Assembly (NCBI RefSeq): GCF_024612015.1
Contig: NZ_CP102512.1
Span: 1,488,001 to 1,552,000 of the forward strand
Direction of reading: 5' to 3'
DNA length: 64,000 nt
Source of the DNA: Streptomyces sp. CA-210063
GTDB taxonomy: Bacteria > Actinomycetota > Actinomycetes > Streptomycetales > Streptomycetaceae
Under the pieces are notes generated by a model. That model was not told the origin of the DNA and ran no database searches. It saw only the letters and a list, made by a program, of their open reading frames with translations. Positions within the stretch are counted from its first letter, which is position 1; every line of letters begins with the position of its first letter. Made by a program: the position numbers and the translations under genes. Shown piece after piece: positions 17,088 to 26,080 of this stretch.

Positions 17088-19220
17088 ATGGCCGAAGACC
17101 GGGTGCTGAGGGTGCGCACACTCCTCGACGCCGTGCGGGCCGAGGGCCGGAGCGCGCTGACCGCTCCCGAGGGCAAGGTGATCGCCGACGCGTACGGGAT
17201 CGCCGTACCCGGCGAGGAGTTGGCGAAGGACGTCGACGAGGCGGTGAAGTACGCGGCGCGCTTCGGCGGGCCGGTGGTCATGAAGATCGTCTCGCCGGAC
17301 ATCCTCCACAAGACCGACGCGGGCGGTGTGATCGTCGGGGTGGAGGGCGCCACCGACGTACGGGCCGCCTTCTGCCAGATCATCGAGAACGCGAAGGAGT
17401 ACGCCCCTCAGGCGCGCATCGAGGGCGTCCAGGTGCAGGAGCTGCTCCCCAAGGGGCAGGAGGTCATCGTCGGCGCGGTGACCGACCCGACCTTCGGAAA
17501 GGTCGTCGCCTTCGGACTCGGCGGGGTGCTGGTCGAGGTCCTCAAGGACGTGACGTTCCGGCTCGCGCCGGTCGACGCGGACGAGGCGCTCTCCATGCTG
17601 GACTCGATCCGCGCGGCGGAGATCCTGCGCGGGGTGCGCGGGGCGCCTGCCGTGGACCGGTGGGCGATCGCCGAGCAGATCCGCCGGGTCTCCGAACTCG
17701 TCGCGGACTTCCCGGAGATCGCCGAGGTGGACCTCAACCCGGTGATCGCCACGCCGGAGGGCGCGGTCGCGGCGGACATCCGGGTGATCCTCGCGGAGTC
17801 GGTGCCGAAGCCCCGGCGTACATACACGCGCGAGGAGATCCTCACGTCGATGCGCCGGCTGATGGAGCCCTCGTCGGTGGCCGTGATCGGGGCCTCCAAC
17901 GAGCAGGGCAAGATCGGCAACTCGGTGATGCGCAACCTCATCGACGGCGGTTTCTCCGGGGAGATCCACCCGGTGAACCCCAAGGCCGATGACATCCTGG
18001 GCCGCAAGGCGTACAAGAGTGTCACGGACGTCCCTGGTGAGGTGGATGTGGCGGTCTTCGCGATCCCCGCCAGGTTCGTGGCCTCGGCGCTGGAGGAGGT
18101 GGGTCGCAAGGGCATCGCCAACGCCGTCTTGATCCCGTCGGGGTTCGCGGAGACCGGCGAGCACGAACTCCAGGACGAGATCGTGGCGATCGCCGAGCGG
18201 CACGGCGTCCGGCTGCTCGGGCCGAACATCTACGGCTACTACTCGACGTGGCAGGACCTCTGCGCCACGTTCTGCACGCCGTACGACGTCAAGGGCGGCG
18301 TGGCGCTGACCTCGCAGTCCGGCGGTATCGGCATGGCCATCCTGGGCTTCGCGCGCACCACGAAGACGGGTGTGTCGGCGATCGTCGGGCTCGGCAACAA
18401 GTCGGACCTGGACGAGGACGACCTGCTGACCTGGTTCGGCGAGGACCCGCACACCGAGTGCATCGCGATGCACCTGGAGGACCTCAAGGACGGGCGGGCC
18501 TTCGTGGAGGCCGCGCGGGCGACCGTCCCGAAGAAGCCGGTCGTGGTCCTGAAGGCAGGCCGTACGGCGGCCGGGGCGAAGGCGGCGGGCTCGCACACGG
18601 GCGCGCTGGCGGGCGACGACGCCGTGTACGAGGACATCCTGAAGCAGGCGGGTGTCATCAGGGCGCCAGGGCTGAACGACATGCTGGAGTACGCGCGCGC
18701 GTTGCCCGTGCTTCCGGCTCCGCAGGGCGACAACGTCGTGATCATCACGGGCGCCGGCGGCAGTGGCGTACTGCTGTCGGACGCGGTGACGGACAACGGG
18801 CTCTCCCTGATGGAGATCCCGCCGGACCTGGACGCGTCCTTCCGGGAGTTCATCCCACCCTTCGGGGCCGCCGGCAACCCGGTCGACATCACCGGCGGTG
18901 AGCCGCCGTCGACGTACGAGGCGACGATCCGGCTGGGTCTTGAGGACCCGCGCATCCACGCGCTCGTCCTCGGCTACTGGCACACGATCGTCACCCCGCC
19001 CATGGTGTTCGCCGAGCTCACCGCGCGCGTGGTGGCCGAGTTCCGGGAGCGCGGCATCGAGAAGCCGGTCGTGGCGTCGCTGGCGGGCGATGTCGAGGTC
19101 GAGGAGGCCTGCCAGTACCTCTTCGAGCGTGGGGTCGTGGCGTACCCGTACACGACCGAGAAGCCGGTGGCGGTGCTGGGTGCGAAGTATCGCTGGGCGC
19201 GGGCGGCGGGGTTGCTGTGA
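17088..19220 (+). CDS. Acetate-CoA ligase-type (ADP-forming) acyl-CoA synthetase, domains permuted
   Basis: The 710-residue fusion has an ATP-grasp (beta-like) domain first, residues 1-225 (VVMKIVSPDILHKTDAGGV, LPKGQEVIVG). A CoA-binding Rossmann domain follows from about 260 (SVAVIGASNEQGKIGNSV), then the succinyl-CoA-ligase-like domain with the phosphohistidine loop GSHTGALAGDD. Many family members have the order alpha then beta, so this is the inverted arrangement. The enzyme couples an acid, CoA and ATP to acyl-CoA. Its place right after frc suggests it primes the cycle by making oxalyl-CoA or formyl-CoA, or scavenges acetate. Which acid is used is unknown. Confidence 0.88.
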   Translation: MAEDRVLRVRTLLDAVRAEGRSALTAPEGKVIADAYGIAVPGEELAKDVDEAVKYAARFGGPVVMKIVSPDILHKTDAGGVIVGVEGATDVRAAFCQIIENAKEYAPQARIEGVQVQELLPKGQEVIVGAVTDPTFGKVVAFGLGGVLVEVLKDVTFRLAPVDADEALSMLDSIRAAEILRGVRGAPAVDRWAIAEQIRRVSELVADFPEIAEVDLNPVIATPEGAVAADIRVILAESVPKPRRTYTREEILTSMRRLMEPSSVAVIGASNEQGKIGNSVMRNLIDGGFSGEIHPVNPKADDILGRKAYKSVTDVPGEVDVAVFAIPARFVASALEEVGRKGIANAVLIPSGFAETGEHELQDEIVAIAERHGVRLLGPNIYGYYSTWQDLCATFCTPYDVKGGVALTSQSGGIGMAILGFARTTKTGVSAIVGLGNKSDLDEDDLLTWFGEDPHTECIAMHLEDLKDGRAFVEAARATVPKKPVVVLKAGRTAAGAKAAGSHTGALAGDDAVYEDILKQAGVIRAPGLNDMLEYARALPVLPAPQGDNVVIITGAGGSGVLLSDAVTDNGLSLMEIPPDLDASFREFIPPFGAAGNPVDITGGEPPSTYEATIRLGLEDPRIHALVLGYWHTIVTPPMVFAELTARVVAEFRERGIEKPVVASLAGDVEVEEACQYLFERGVVAYPYTTEKPVAVLGAKYRWARAAGLL

Positions 19221-19383
19221 CGCGGGCGCACGCCGTGGACGCGGCTGTTGGGGGGCGGTCGATGAGCTGAGCGACGGCTCGAACCACGGGGCCTGCGGCG
19301 ACCGCTCACCGCGGGCCCCGGCGCGAAGAAACACGGACAGGGGGCGCTGGCCAGACTTCTTCCACGCGGAGGGTTCGATCGAC

Positions 19384-20772
19384 ATGGCAACAACTGACAT
19401 CTCCACATCCGTCCCCTACAGGGAGGTGACGGACGCCAACGGCCGGATGTACCGGATCGGTGAATCCGACCTCGACATCATGGGCCGCAAACGCAAGTGG
19501 ATGGTCATCCTGCCGTGGGTGGGCATGATGGGCATCAGCTCGGCGGAGTACGCGTTCGCGTCCGCCGAGGAAACCCTGCACACGGCACACAGCTGGAGCA
19601 ACCAGCACATCTTCTGGATGCTGGGCGTGTGGGTGTTCTTCCAGGCCGCGGTGGCCTTCCCCGCCGGGAAGCTCCGTGAGAGCGGCAAGCTGCCGGCCCG
19701 CTGGGCGATGATGCTGGGCGCCGTCGGCACCCTGCTCGGCTATCTGTCCCTCGCGTTCGCTCCGCACGTCGTCGTCGCGTACGTCGGGTTCGGCATGTTC
19801 AGCGGTATGGGCGCGGGCATGGTCTACGCGACCTGCGTGAACATGGTCGGCAAGTGGTATCCGGAGCGCAAGGGCGGCAAGACCGGCTTCGTCAACGGCG
19901 GCTTCGCCTACGGTTCGGTGCCCTTCGTGTTCATCTTCACCGGGTTCATGGACCTGACGAACTTCCGCTGGGTGCTGGTCTCCGTCGGTGTGTTCCTCGC
20001 GGCGGTCGTCGCCGTGGCCGGTTACTTCTTCCAGGACCCGCCGAAGAACTGGTGGCCGGCCGAGGTCGACCCGCTGCGGAAGCCGGACGACCCGCGCGCG
20101 CGGCGGGCGCTGGAGAAGAACCCGCCGGCCGTGAAGCAGTACACGCCCAGTGAGGCCTGGCGGACGGGCCGCGTCGCGCTGATGTGGTTCTGTCTGCTGT
20201 GCACCTCGGGTGTGAACATCTTCGGTATCGCCTTCCAGGTGCCGTTCGGCAACGAGGCCGGCTTCGCGGGCGGGATCGTCGCCACGGCCATGTCGCTGAA
20301 GGCGATCGTCAACGGCACCGGCCGCGGTGTCATCGGCTGGCTCTCCGACCGTTACGGCCGCAAGGAGTGTCTGATCTTCGTCTGCATCGTGCTGGGCCTG
20401 TCCCAGTACGGCATCCTCTGGTCCGGCGACATCGGCAACCTGCCGCTGTTCCTGGTGTTCTCCAGCATCTCCGGCTTTGGTGGCGGCGCGATCTTCCCGA
20501 TGTTCGCGGCGATGACCGCGGACTATTTCGGCGAGAACAACAACGCCTCCAACTACGGTCTGGTCTACAGCTCCAAGCTGGTCTCCGGTCTGCTCGGGTC
20601 CGGCATGGGCGCCGTGGTCGTGGCGAACTGGGACTACGCGGGCGCCTTCGTGCTCGCCGGTTCCATCTCGCTGTTCGCCGGCTTCGTGGCCGTCTTCCTG
20701 CACCCGCCGGGGCGGCCCCGCAGCAAGCACATCGCTCCCAATCCCCGTCCGCTCGGTGACGAAGTGGCCTGA
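19384..20772 (+). CDS. Oxalate/formate antiporter family MFS transporter
   Basis: The 462-residue membrane protein has about 12 segments and the OFA-family pattern: a long first periplasmic loop, GMGAGMVYATCVNMVGKWYPERKG, and FGENNNASNYGLVYSSKL near the end. ATG 19384 has GGAGGG nine bases upstream. OFA transporters exchange oxalate for formate across the membrane. It lies 163 bp after the CoA ligase in the oxalate operon and is followed by a strong terminator. Unlike the second OFA gene at 52781, no small-subunit ORF follows it. Confidence 0.92.
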   Translation: MATTDISTSVPYREVTDANGRMYRIGESDLDIMGRKRKWMVILPWVGMMGISSAEYAFASAEETLHTAHSWSNQHIFWMLGVWVFFQAAVAFPAGKLRESGKLPARWAMMLGAVGTLLGYLSLAFAPHVVVAYVGFGMFSGMGAGMVYATCVNMVGKWYPERKGGKTGFVNGGFAYGSVPFVFIFTGFMDLTNFRWVLVSVGVFLAAVVAVAGYFFQDPPKNWWPAEVDPLRKPDDPRARRALEKNPPAVKQYTPSEAWRTGRVALMWFCLLCTSGVNIFGIAFQVPFGNEAGFAGGIVATAMSLKAIVNGTGRGVIGWLSDRYGRKECLIFVCIVLGLSQYGILWSGDIGNLPLFLVFSSISGFGGGAIFPMFAAMTADYFGENNNASNYGLVYSSKLVSGLLGSGMGAVVVANWDYAGAFVLAGSISLFAGFVAVFLHPPGRPRSKHIAPNPRPLGDEVA

Positions 20773-20783
20773 CGCCTCGGCGT

Positions 20784-20840
20784 ACGGCAGCAGGCGGCCG
20801 CCCCGTGGTCTCGCACCACGGGGCGGCCGCCTGCTGCCGT
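20784..20840. terminator. Bidirectional terminator, perfect 25-bp stem
   Basis: The arm at 20784-20808 and the arm at 20816-20840 are perfectly complementary around a 7-base loop. The structure lies between the convergent antiporter gene and the leftward TIM-barrel gene, so it probably ends both transcripts. Confidence 0.85.
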
Positions 20841-20856
20841 TGTTCGGTGTCTTCGG

Positions 20857-21891
20857 TCAGCACTTCTCCCGCAGGGAGTGCAGATGCTCGCTGGAGCGGC
20901 GGGCGAAGGTGAGGGACTCGGTGGGGTTGTCGTGTTCGGCCTGCCAGTGGTGGGCGAGCCGGTGGCCCTTCAGGCGGGTGACGGCCGAGATGAACTTCTG
21001 GTAGTCGATGTCGCCGTCGCCGACGTCCACCATGCGGTAGCCGAAGGGGTTCGACGGGTCGCTCTCGCCGTCCTTGACGTGGAACAGCGGGTAGCGGTCG
21101 GGGCGCCTGAGGACGTAGTCGAGGGGCTCGAACGGCGCGGGTGTTCCGTCGGGCCGCTTCGAGAACCGGAACTGGGCCACGTACGCCCAGAAGATGTCCA
21201 TCTCCAGGTAGACGAGGCGGGGGTCGGTCTCCTTGAGCAGCACGTCGTAGAGGCGGACCTTGGGGTTGTCCGTGGCGAAGGAGAACTCCTCGGAGTGGTT
21301 GTGCTGGTAGAACTTCATGCCCCGCGCCTTGGCCGCCGCGCCGTAGGTGTTGAACTCCTCGGCGGCCCGCTTCATCGCGTCGACGGTCATGCCGTAGCGG
21401 AACGGTCCGGCGGCGGTGCCGATGTGCTTCAGGCCGAGGGCCTGGGCGTCGTCGAGGACCTTGGTGAGGTTCTGGGCGAAGGTGTACGCGTTCGGGTCGC
21501 TGGAGTAGTAGCCGACGTGGCTGCCGATCGGGGTCAGGCCGTGGTCGCGGGCCAGCCGCTTGAGCTGGGCGAGCGTGATGGGGCCCGCCGAGCCCTGGGT
21601 GTAGCCGGCGAACTCGACCTCGTCGTAGCCGTACTTCTCCAGCTCGGCGAAGACGGGAGCGAAGCCGAGGGTGGAGACCTTGTCGCGCAGGCTGTAGAGC
21701 TGGATGCCGAGTCGGCCGGGCGGGAGGACGGGACGGCCCCGGCCTGTCGCCGCCGTGGCGGGGGTGGCCGCGGCGGGAGTGGCCGCGGTGCCCAGCAGCG
21801 CGGCGACCGCGGCACCGGCGGCCACGCCGAGCATGCCTCGTCTGCTGAGGCGGTGGGTGAGTTCGGGATCCGGCTGGTGAGTGCGGCTCAT
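20857..21891 (-). CDS. Tat-exported sugar phosphate isomerase/epimerase-like TIM-barrel protein
   Basis: The 344-residue protein starts with a twin-arginine signal (LSRRGMLGVAAGAAVAALLG) and an Ala/Thr-rich linker. An AP_endonuc_2/xylose-isomerase-like barrel follows: LGIQLYSLRDKV, YDEVEFAGYT, KFYQHNHSEEF, LEMDIFW, FHVKDG. The His, Glu and Asp residues fit the metal site of this superfamily. Export is unusual for a sugar-phosphate enzyme, so a free-sugar or glycoside substrate is more likely. It is a single gene preceded by repeated ACCAGTGAG boxes. No exact function is known. Confidence 0.85.
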   Translation of the reverse strand: MSRTHQPDPELTHRLSRRGMLGVAAGAAVAALLGTAATPAAATPATAATGRGRPVLPPGRLGIQLYSLRDKVSTLGFAPVFAELEKYGYDEVEFAGYTQGSAGPITLAQLKRLARDHGLTPIGSHVGYYSSDPNAYTFAQNLTKVLDDAQALGLKHIGTAAGPFRYGMTVDAMKRAAEEFNTYGAAAKARGMKFYQHNHSEEFSFATDNPKVRLYDVLLKETDPRLVYLEMDIFWAYVAQFRFSKRPDGTPAPFEPLDYVLRRPDRYPLFHVKDGESDPSNPFGYRMVDVGDGDIDYQKFISAVTRLKGHRLAHHWQAEHDNPTESLTFARRSSEHLHSLREKC

Positions 21892-21922
21892 GCCTGGAAC
21901 TCCTCTGTGTGGACGGGCGTTG

Positions 21923-21973
21923 TCAGTGGTGAGTGCTTCACTTGTGACCAGTGAGGACTTCTCACCAGTGAGG
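21923..21973. promoter_or_regulatory. Three ACCAGTGAG-type boxes before the exported TIM-barrel gene
   Basis: ACCAGTGAG occurs at 21947-21955 and 21964-21972, 17 bp apart. A reversed variant CAGTGGTGAG lies at 21924-21933. The rightmost box is part of CTCA-CCAG-TGAG. The same core occurs inverted as CTCACTGGT at 28421-28429, before the ebo-like operon. This array looks like a regulator binding region for the leftward gene that starts at 21891. Confidence 0.5.
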
Positions 21974-21984
21974 GCTCTGACCGG

Positions 21985-23379
21985 TCAGGAGAGACCGGCC
22001 AGTCGGAGCAGCAGTGCTTTCACATCGGTGGCCGCGACGCGGTCGCCGACAGCGCGGGGGGTGGAGCAGATGATGAGCGGACCGTCGTCGTCGCTCACGG
22101 GAAGGCGGCCGTGGCTGCCGCGAATAGGTGAGGGATCCAGCGGCACGACCGCCATGCGGTAGCGCAGGCCGAGTTTCTTGCGGGCCAGTGCCGTGGCCGC
22201 CTTGAGCTTCACATACGGGTCGAGCGGGTCCATGAACAGCTCGACCGGGTCGTAGCCGGGTTTGCGGTGGATCTCGACCAGTCGCGCGAAGTCGGGCGCG
22301 CGGGCGTCGTCGAGCCAGTAGTAGTACGTGAACCAGGCGTCCGGCTCCGCCACGGCGACGAGTTCGCCGGAGCGCGGATGGTCGAGGTGATGGGCCTTCT
22401 TGCCCTGGTCGTCGAGGAGTTGGTCGATACCGGGCAGGTCCGCGAGGGCTTCCCTGGTGGCTTCCAGGTCCTCGGGGCGGCGCACATACACATGGGCGAT
22501 CTGGTGATCGGCGACCGCGAAGGCCCGTGAGGCCATCGGGTCCAGATACTCCATGCCGTCCTGCGTGTGCACGTCGAGGAGGCCGGCGCGGCGCAGGGCG
22601 CGGTTGATGTCGACGGGACGGTTCACCGGGGTGATGCCGTACTCGGAGAGCGCGACGACGGTACGGCCTTCCGCCCGGGCGTCGTCGAGCAGGGGCGCCA
22701 TGACCTTGTCCAGGTCGGCGGCCGCCTTCAGGGAGCGCGGGTCGTCGGGGCCGTGGCGCTGCAGGTCGTAGTCGAGGTGAGGGAGGTAGCAGAGGGCCAG
22801 GTCCGGCCGGCGGGTGCGGATGATGTGGCGGGTCGCGTCGACGATCCATCGGCTGGAGACCAGGTCGGCGCCCGGTCCCCAGAAGTGGAACAGGGGGAAC
22901 GTGCCGAGTTGCGCGGTGAGTTCGTCGTGCAGGGCCGGGGGCCGGGTGTAGCAGTCGGGTTCCTTGCGGCCGTCGGAGTAGTAGATCGGACGGGGGGTGA
23001 CGGTGATGTCGGTGTCGGCGCCCATGGCGTACCACCAGCAGATATTGGCGACCGTGTAGCCGGGGTGCGCGCGGCGGGCGGCGTCCCACAGTTTGTCCCC
23101 GGCGACGAGGCCGTTGTGCTGGCGCCACAGCAGGACGTCGCCGAGTTCGCGGAAGTACCAGCCGTTGCCGACGATGCCGTGCTCGGCGGGGAGCGTGCCG
23201 GTCAGGAAGGTCGACTGGGCGGCGCAGGTGACGGCGGGCAGGACGGTGCCGAGGTGGGCGCGGGAGCCGGACTGGCCGAGGGACTTGAGGTGGGGCATGT
23301 GGTCGAGGAGACGGGGGGTGAGGCCGACGACGTCCAGGACGAGGAGGGGGGTGGGTCCCGCGTCGGGTTGCGGGTTCAC
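21985..23379 (-). CDS. Alkaline phosphatase superfamily phosphodiesterase/pyrophosphatase of the ebo-like operon
   Basis: The 464-residue protein begins with the metal-binding Asp (LLVLDVVGLTPRLL). It has the nucleophile region LPAVTCAAQSTFLTGTLPAEHGIVGNGW and later metal ligands in LPHLDYDLQRHGPDD and HHLDHPRSGELVA. This is the type I phosphodiesterase/nucleotide pyrophosphatase family. It is the last gene of the six-gene operon and its start overlaps EboE by four bases (ATGA). A member of this family is a regular part of ebo clusters (EboF-like). The phosphorylated substrate is unknown; there is no signal peptide, so it acts in the cytoplasm. Confidence 0.85.
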   Translation of the reverse strand: MNPQPDAGPTPLLVLDVVGLTPRLLDHMPHLKSLGQSGSRAHLGTVLPAVTCAAQSTFLTGTLPAEHGIVGNGWYFRELGDVLLWRQHNGLVAGDKLWDAARRAHPGYTVANICWWYAMGADTDITVTPRPIYYSDGRKEPDCYTRPPALHDELTAQLGTFPLFHFWGPGADLVSSRWIVDATRHIIRTRRPDLALCYLPHLDYDLQRHGPDDPRSLKAAADLDKVMAPLLDDARAEGRTVVALSEYGITPVNRPVDINRALRRAGLLDVHTQDGMEYLDPMASRAFAVADHQIAHVYVRRPEDLEATREALADLPGIDQLLDDQGKKAHHLDHPRSGELVAVAEPDAWFTYYYWLDDARAPDFARLVEIHRKPGYDPVELFMDPLDPYVKLKAATALARKKLGLRYRMAVVPLDPSPIRGSHGRLPVSDDDGPLIICSTPRAVGDRVAATDVKALLLRLAGLS

Positions 23380-24545
23380 GGCAGCTCCTTGAGGCCGAGG
23401 TCCGTCAACAGGTCGCGGGCGAGGGCGAGTTCGGCGGCGATGCCGTCGGCGAGCTGGGCGCGACCCCGGGGGCGGAGTTCGGGTGGGAGGGCCTGCCAGG
23501 TGTAGGTCTCGACCTCCAGATGGCGGGTGAGGGGGTGGGCGCCGCCGACCAGGTGGGTCAGGACGGCCTTGAGTACGGGGAGCGTGGAGGTGAGGGGCGC
23601 GGCGGGGGCCGCGTGGAGCGGGACGTGGAAGTGGGCGCGCCAGGGTGAGGCGTCGGGGAGTGCCTCGCCCCTGAGGGCCTCACCGAGGTCGTCGGTGCCG
23701 CGCAGGCCGGCGGCGGTGGCTGTGCGGGTCTGGTGCAGGAAGCGGGGTTCGTCGAAGGCGGCGAGGGCCTCGCGGACGTCGGGGAGGTGGGGGTGCTCGG
23801 CGTGCAGGGCGGCCGAGAGCTGGGATTTGACGACGGGGACACGGGCTCGGGCGAGCGCGTCCAGGGCGGTGTGCGGGTCTTCGAAGGAGGTGGCGAGGTG
23901 GCAGGTGTCGACGCAGATGCCGATGCGGTCGTGGCCGATGTCGGTCAGGGGGCCTATGGCGTCGGCGGTGGTCTCGACGATGCAGCCGGGCTCCGGTTCC
24001 AGGCCGACGCGGATGGAGCGGCCGGTCAACTCGGCCACGGCGTCGAGGCGTTCGGCGAGGGTGAGCAGAGCCGTGCGGGACCGGGCGGCGCGGGTGTCGT
24101 CGTGGGCCGTGCGCCAGGCCAGGGGCAGGGTCGAGATGGTGCCCTCGGTGACGTCGTCGGGGAGGAGCCGGCCGAGGACGCGCGCGAGGGCGGTGGTGTG
24201 GTCGAGGCGTTCCGGGTCGGCCCAGTCCGGCTGGTAGACGCGGTACTTGACCTCTTCGGCGCCGAAGCCCTGGTACGGGAAGCCGTTGAGGGTGACGACC
24301 TCGAGGCCGCGCCGGTCGAGTTCGGTGCGCAGGCCGCGCAGTGCGGACGGGTCGGTCACCAGGGCGTCGGCGGCGTCCTTGGCCAGCCACAGGCCGATAC
24401 CGAGGCGGTCGCGGCCGAGGCGGCGGCGTACGGGCTCGCAGTGGTCGCGCAGTTGGGCGAGGACACCGTCGAGGGTCTCGGCCGGGTGCACATTGGTGCA
24501 GTAGGCGAGGTGGACGGTGGACCCGTCGGGGTGGCGGAAGCGCAT
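23376..24545 (-). CDS. eboE: Metabolite traffic protein EboE
   Basis: The 389-residue protein has the features I recognise from EboE: HLAYCTNVHPAETLDG at the start, GIGLWLAKDAADAL, EVVTLNGFPYQGFG, and GEVKYRVYQPDW-like spacing. It is a xylose-isomerase-like TIM-barrel protein (GICVDTCHLATSFE). Ebo clusters occur in cyanobacteria and other bacteria and have been linked to moving a lipid-linked or aromatic metabolite to the periplasm, for example the scytonemin monomer. The stop overlaps the next start, and it begins 3 bp after the TatD-like gene. The biochemical step is unresolved. Confidence 0.85.
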   Translation of the reverse strand: MRFRHPDGSTVHLAYCTNVHPAETLDGVLAQLRDHCEPVRRRLGRDRLGIGLWLAKDAADALVTDPSALRGLRTELDRRGLEVVTLNGFPYQGFGAEEVKYRVYQPDWADPERLDHTTALARVLGRLLPDDVTEGTISTLPLAWRTAHDDTRAARSRTALLTLAERLDAVAELTGRSIRVGLEPEPGCIVETTADAIGPLTDIGHDRIGICVDTCHLATSFEDPHTALDALARARVPVVKSQLSAALHAEHPHLPDVREALAAFDEPRFLHQTRTATAAGLRGTDDLGEALRGEALPDASPWRAHFHVPLHAAPAAPLTSTLPVLKAVLTHLVGGAHPLTRHLEVETYTWQALPPELRPRGRAQLADGIAAELALARDLLTDLGLKELP

Positions 24546-24548
24546 GGG

Positions 24549-25397
24549 TCACTCCCCGCCGCGCAGGATGCTGTTGCCCTCGTGCGTGGCGTCCGTCGCG
24601 GTGACGTCGAGGGCGAGGCGGCCGCTGAGGCCGTAGAAGGCGACGGGGTTGCGCCAGAGCACCAGGTCCACGTCGTCCTCGTCGAACCCGGCGGCGAGCA
24701 GGGCGTCGCCGACCTTGCGGGTCTTCAGGGGGTCGCTTCTGCCCCAGTCGGCGGCGGAGTTGACCAGCACCTTCTCCGGGCCGAACGCCTTGATGACGGC
24801 GACCATCCGCTCCTCGTCCATCTTGGTGTCCGGGTAGACGGAGAAGCCGAGCCAGGCCCCGCTGTCCTTGGCCTCCTTGACGGTGGTCTCGTTGAGGTGG
24901 TCGAGGAGCACCCGTTCGGCCGGCAGCGCGGAGGTGCGTACGGCGTCGAGTGTGCGGCGCAGGCCGGTCAGTTTGTCCCGGTGCGGGGTGTGGACGAGGG
25001 CGGGCAGGCCGTGGTCGGCGGCCAGCTGCAGCTGGTGCTCGAGCGCGTGGTCCTCGGCCGCGGTCATGGAGTCGTAGCCGATCTCCCCGACGGCCACGAC
25101 GCGGTCCTTGAGCAGATAGCGGGGCAGCTGGTCCAGCACGGGCGTGCACTGCGGGTCGTTCGCCTCCTTGGGGTTGAGGGCGATGGCGCAGTGGTGGGCG
25201 ATGCCGTACTGGGCGGCACGGAAGGGCTCCCAGCCCAGCAGGGAGTCGAAGTAGTCGATGAACGAGGCCGGCGAGGTGCGGGGCTGTCCCAACCAGAAGG
25301 CCGGCTCCACGACCGCGCGGACGCCCGCCTCGTGCATCGCCTCGTAGTCGTCGGTGGTGCGTGACGTCATGTGGATGTGGGGGTCGAAGATGCGCAT
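24549..25397 (-). CDS. TatD-like metal-dependent hydrolase of the ebo-like operon
   Basis: The 282-residue amidohydrolase-superfamily protein starts MRIFDPHIHM with the DxHxH metal motif. It continues with VAVGEIGYDSM (metal Glu), PALVHTPHRDK, LLDHLNETT and LVNSAADWG (metal Asp). TatD family members are usual in ebo operons. The ATG at 25397 overlaps the EboA stop by one base. Its natural substrate in this pathway is not known. Confidence 0.87.
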   Translation of the reverse strand: MRIFDPHIHMTSRTTDDYEAMHEAGVRAVVEPAFWLGQPRTSPASFIDYFDSLLGWEPFRAAQYGIAHHCAIALNPKEANDPQCTPVLDQLPRYLLKDRVVAVGEIGYDSMTAAEDHALEHQLQLAADHGLPALVHTPHRDKLTGLRRTLDAVRTSALPAERVLLDHLNETTVKEAKDSGAWLGFSVYPDTKMDEERMVAVIKAFGPEKVLVNSAADWGRSDPLKTRKVGDALLAAGFDEDDVDLVLWRNPVAFYGLSGRLALDVTATDATHEGNSILRGGE

Positions 25398-26080
25398 CAG
25401 GACTCCTTGCCGTCGATGCCGTTCTCATCGGCCGGTGGGGGCGCGGTCAGGGCCAGGACGCGGTACAGGTCCTCGGGTACGGGACGGCCCGCGGCGGTGC
25501 GTTCCTCGGCGTGGTCGCCGAGCATGCGGGCGAGTTCGGCGTCGCCGTGGGCACGACGGGTCAGGTCGGTGATCTCGTCGACGCGTACCCCGGTGAACAG
25601 GCACTTGAGCACGGCGTGCCGCCACGGGTGCGGGGCCAGATGGCGGGCGGCGTACGGGCCGAGGGCGGCGGCGACAAGGCGGGTGTCGTTGGTCCGCAGG
25701 GCGTCCTCGACGAGATGCAGCGCGTCGGGGCCGGGCACCAGGTGGGGCAGCGCGTGCAGGACGGCCCGGCGTTCGTCGGCGGTGCCCTGGCGGTAGACGC
25801 GGGTGAGCGCGCCGGTGTCGGCGCGGGCCGCGTGCAGGATCAGGACGCGGACGGCGTCGGCGTGTTCGGTACCGCAGCGTCGGCCCGCCTCGGCGAGGCG
25901 CAGTTCCCAGACGGAGATGGGCCCGTGGGTGCCCGGGTGATCGGCGGCCTCGTCGAGTGCCCGTCCCAGCCAGGCGCGAGCGGCGTCCGCGAGGTGGGCG
26001 TTCAGGTGGCCGCGCAGGTCGGCGGGGGCGGCGAGGGCCGGGTGGGCTGCCGGACGGTCCGGCGTGCGGTGGTGGATCAC
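25397..26080 (-). CDS. eboA: EboA domain protein
   Basis: The 227-residue, mainly helical protein carries the EboA-like stretches LGRALDEAADHPG, ERRAVLHALPHL, LVEDALRTNDTRLVAAALGP, WRHAVLKCLFTGV and ARMLGDHAEERTAAGR. No catalytic motif is visible and the molecular role is unknown. GTG at 26080 has GGGAG upstream and overlaps the previous stop by four bases. The cytoplasmic repeat-helical architecture suggests a binding or scaffolding role, which is an inference. Confidence 0.85.
   Translation of the reverse strand: MIHHRTPDRPAAHPALAAPADLRGHLNAHLADAARAWLGRALDEAADHPGTHGPISVWELRLAEAGRRCGTEHADAVRVLILHAARADTGALTRVYRQGTADERRAVLHALPHLVPGPDALHLVEDALRTNDTRLVAAALGPYAARHLAPHPWRHAVLKCLFTGVRVDEITDLTRRAHGDAELARMLGDHAEERTAAGRPVPEDLYRVLALTAPPPADENGIDGKES

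Noticed and set aside
17085..19406. Long minus-strand frame opposite the CoA ligase
   Set aside because: Antisense shadow of a gene with conserved domains and good ribosome binding site.
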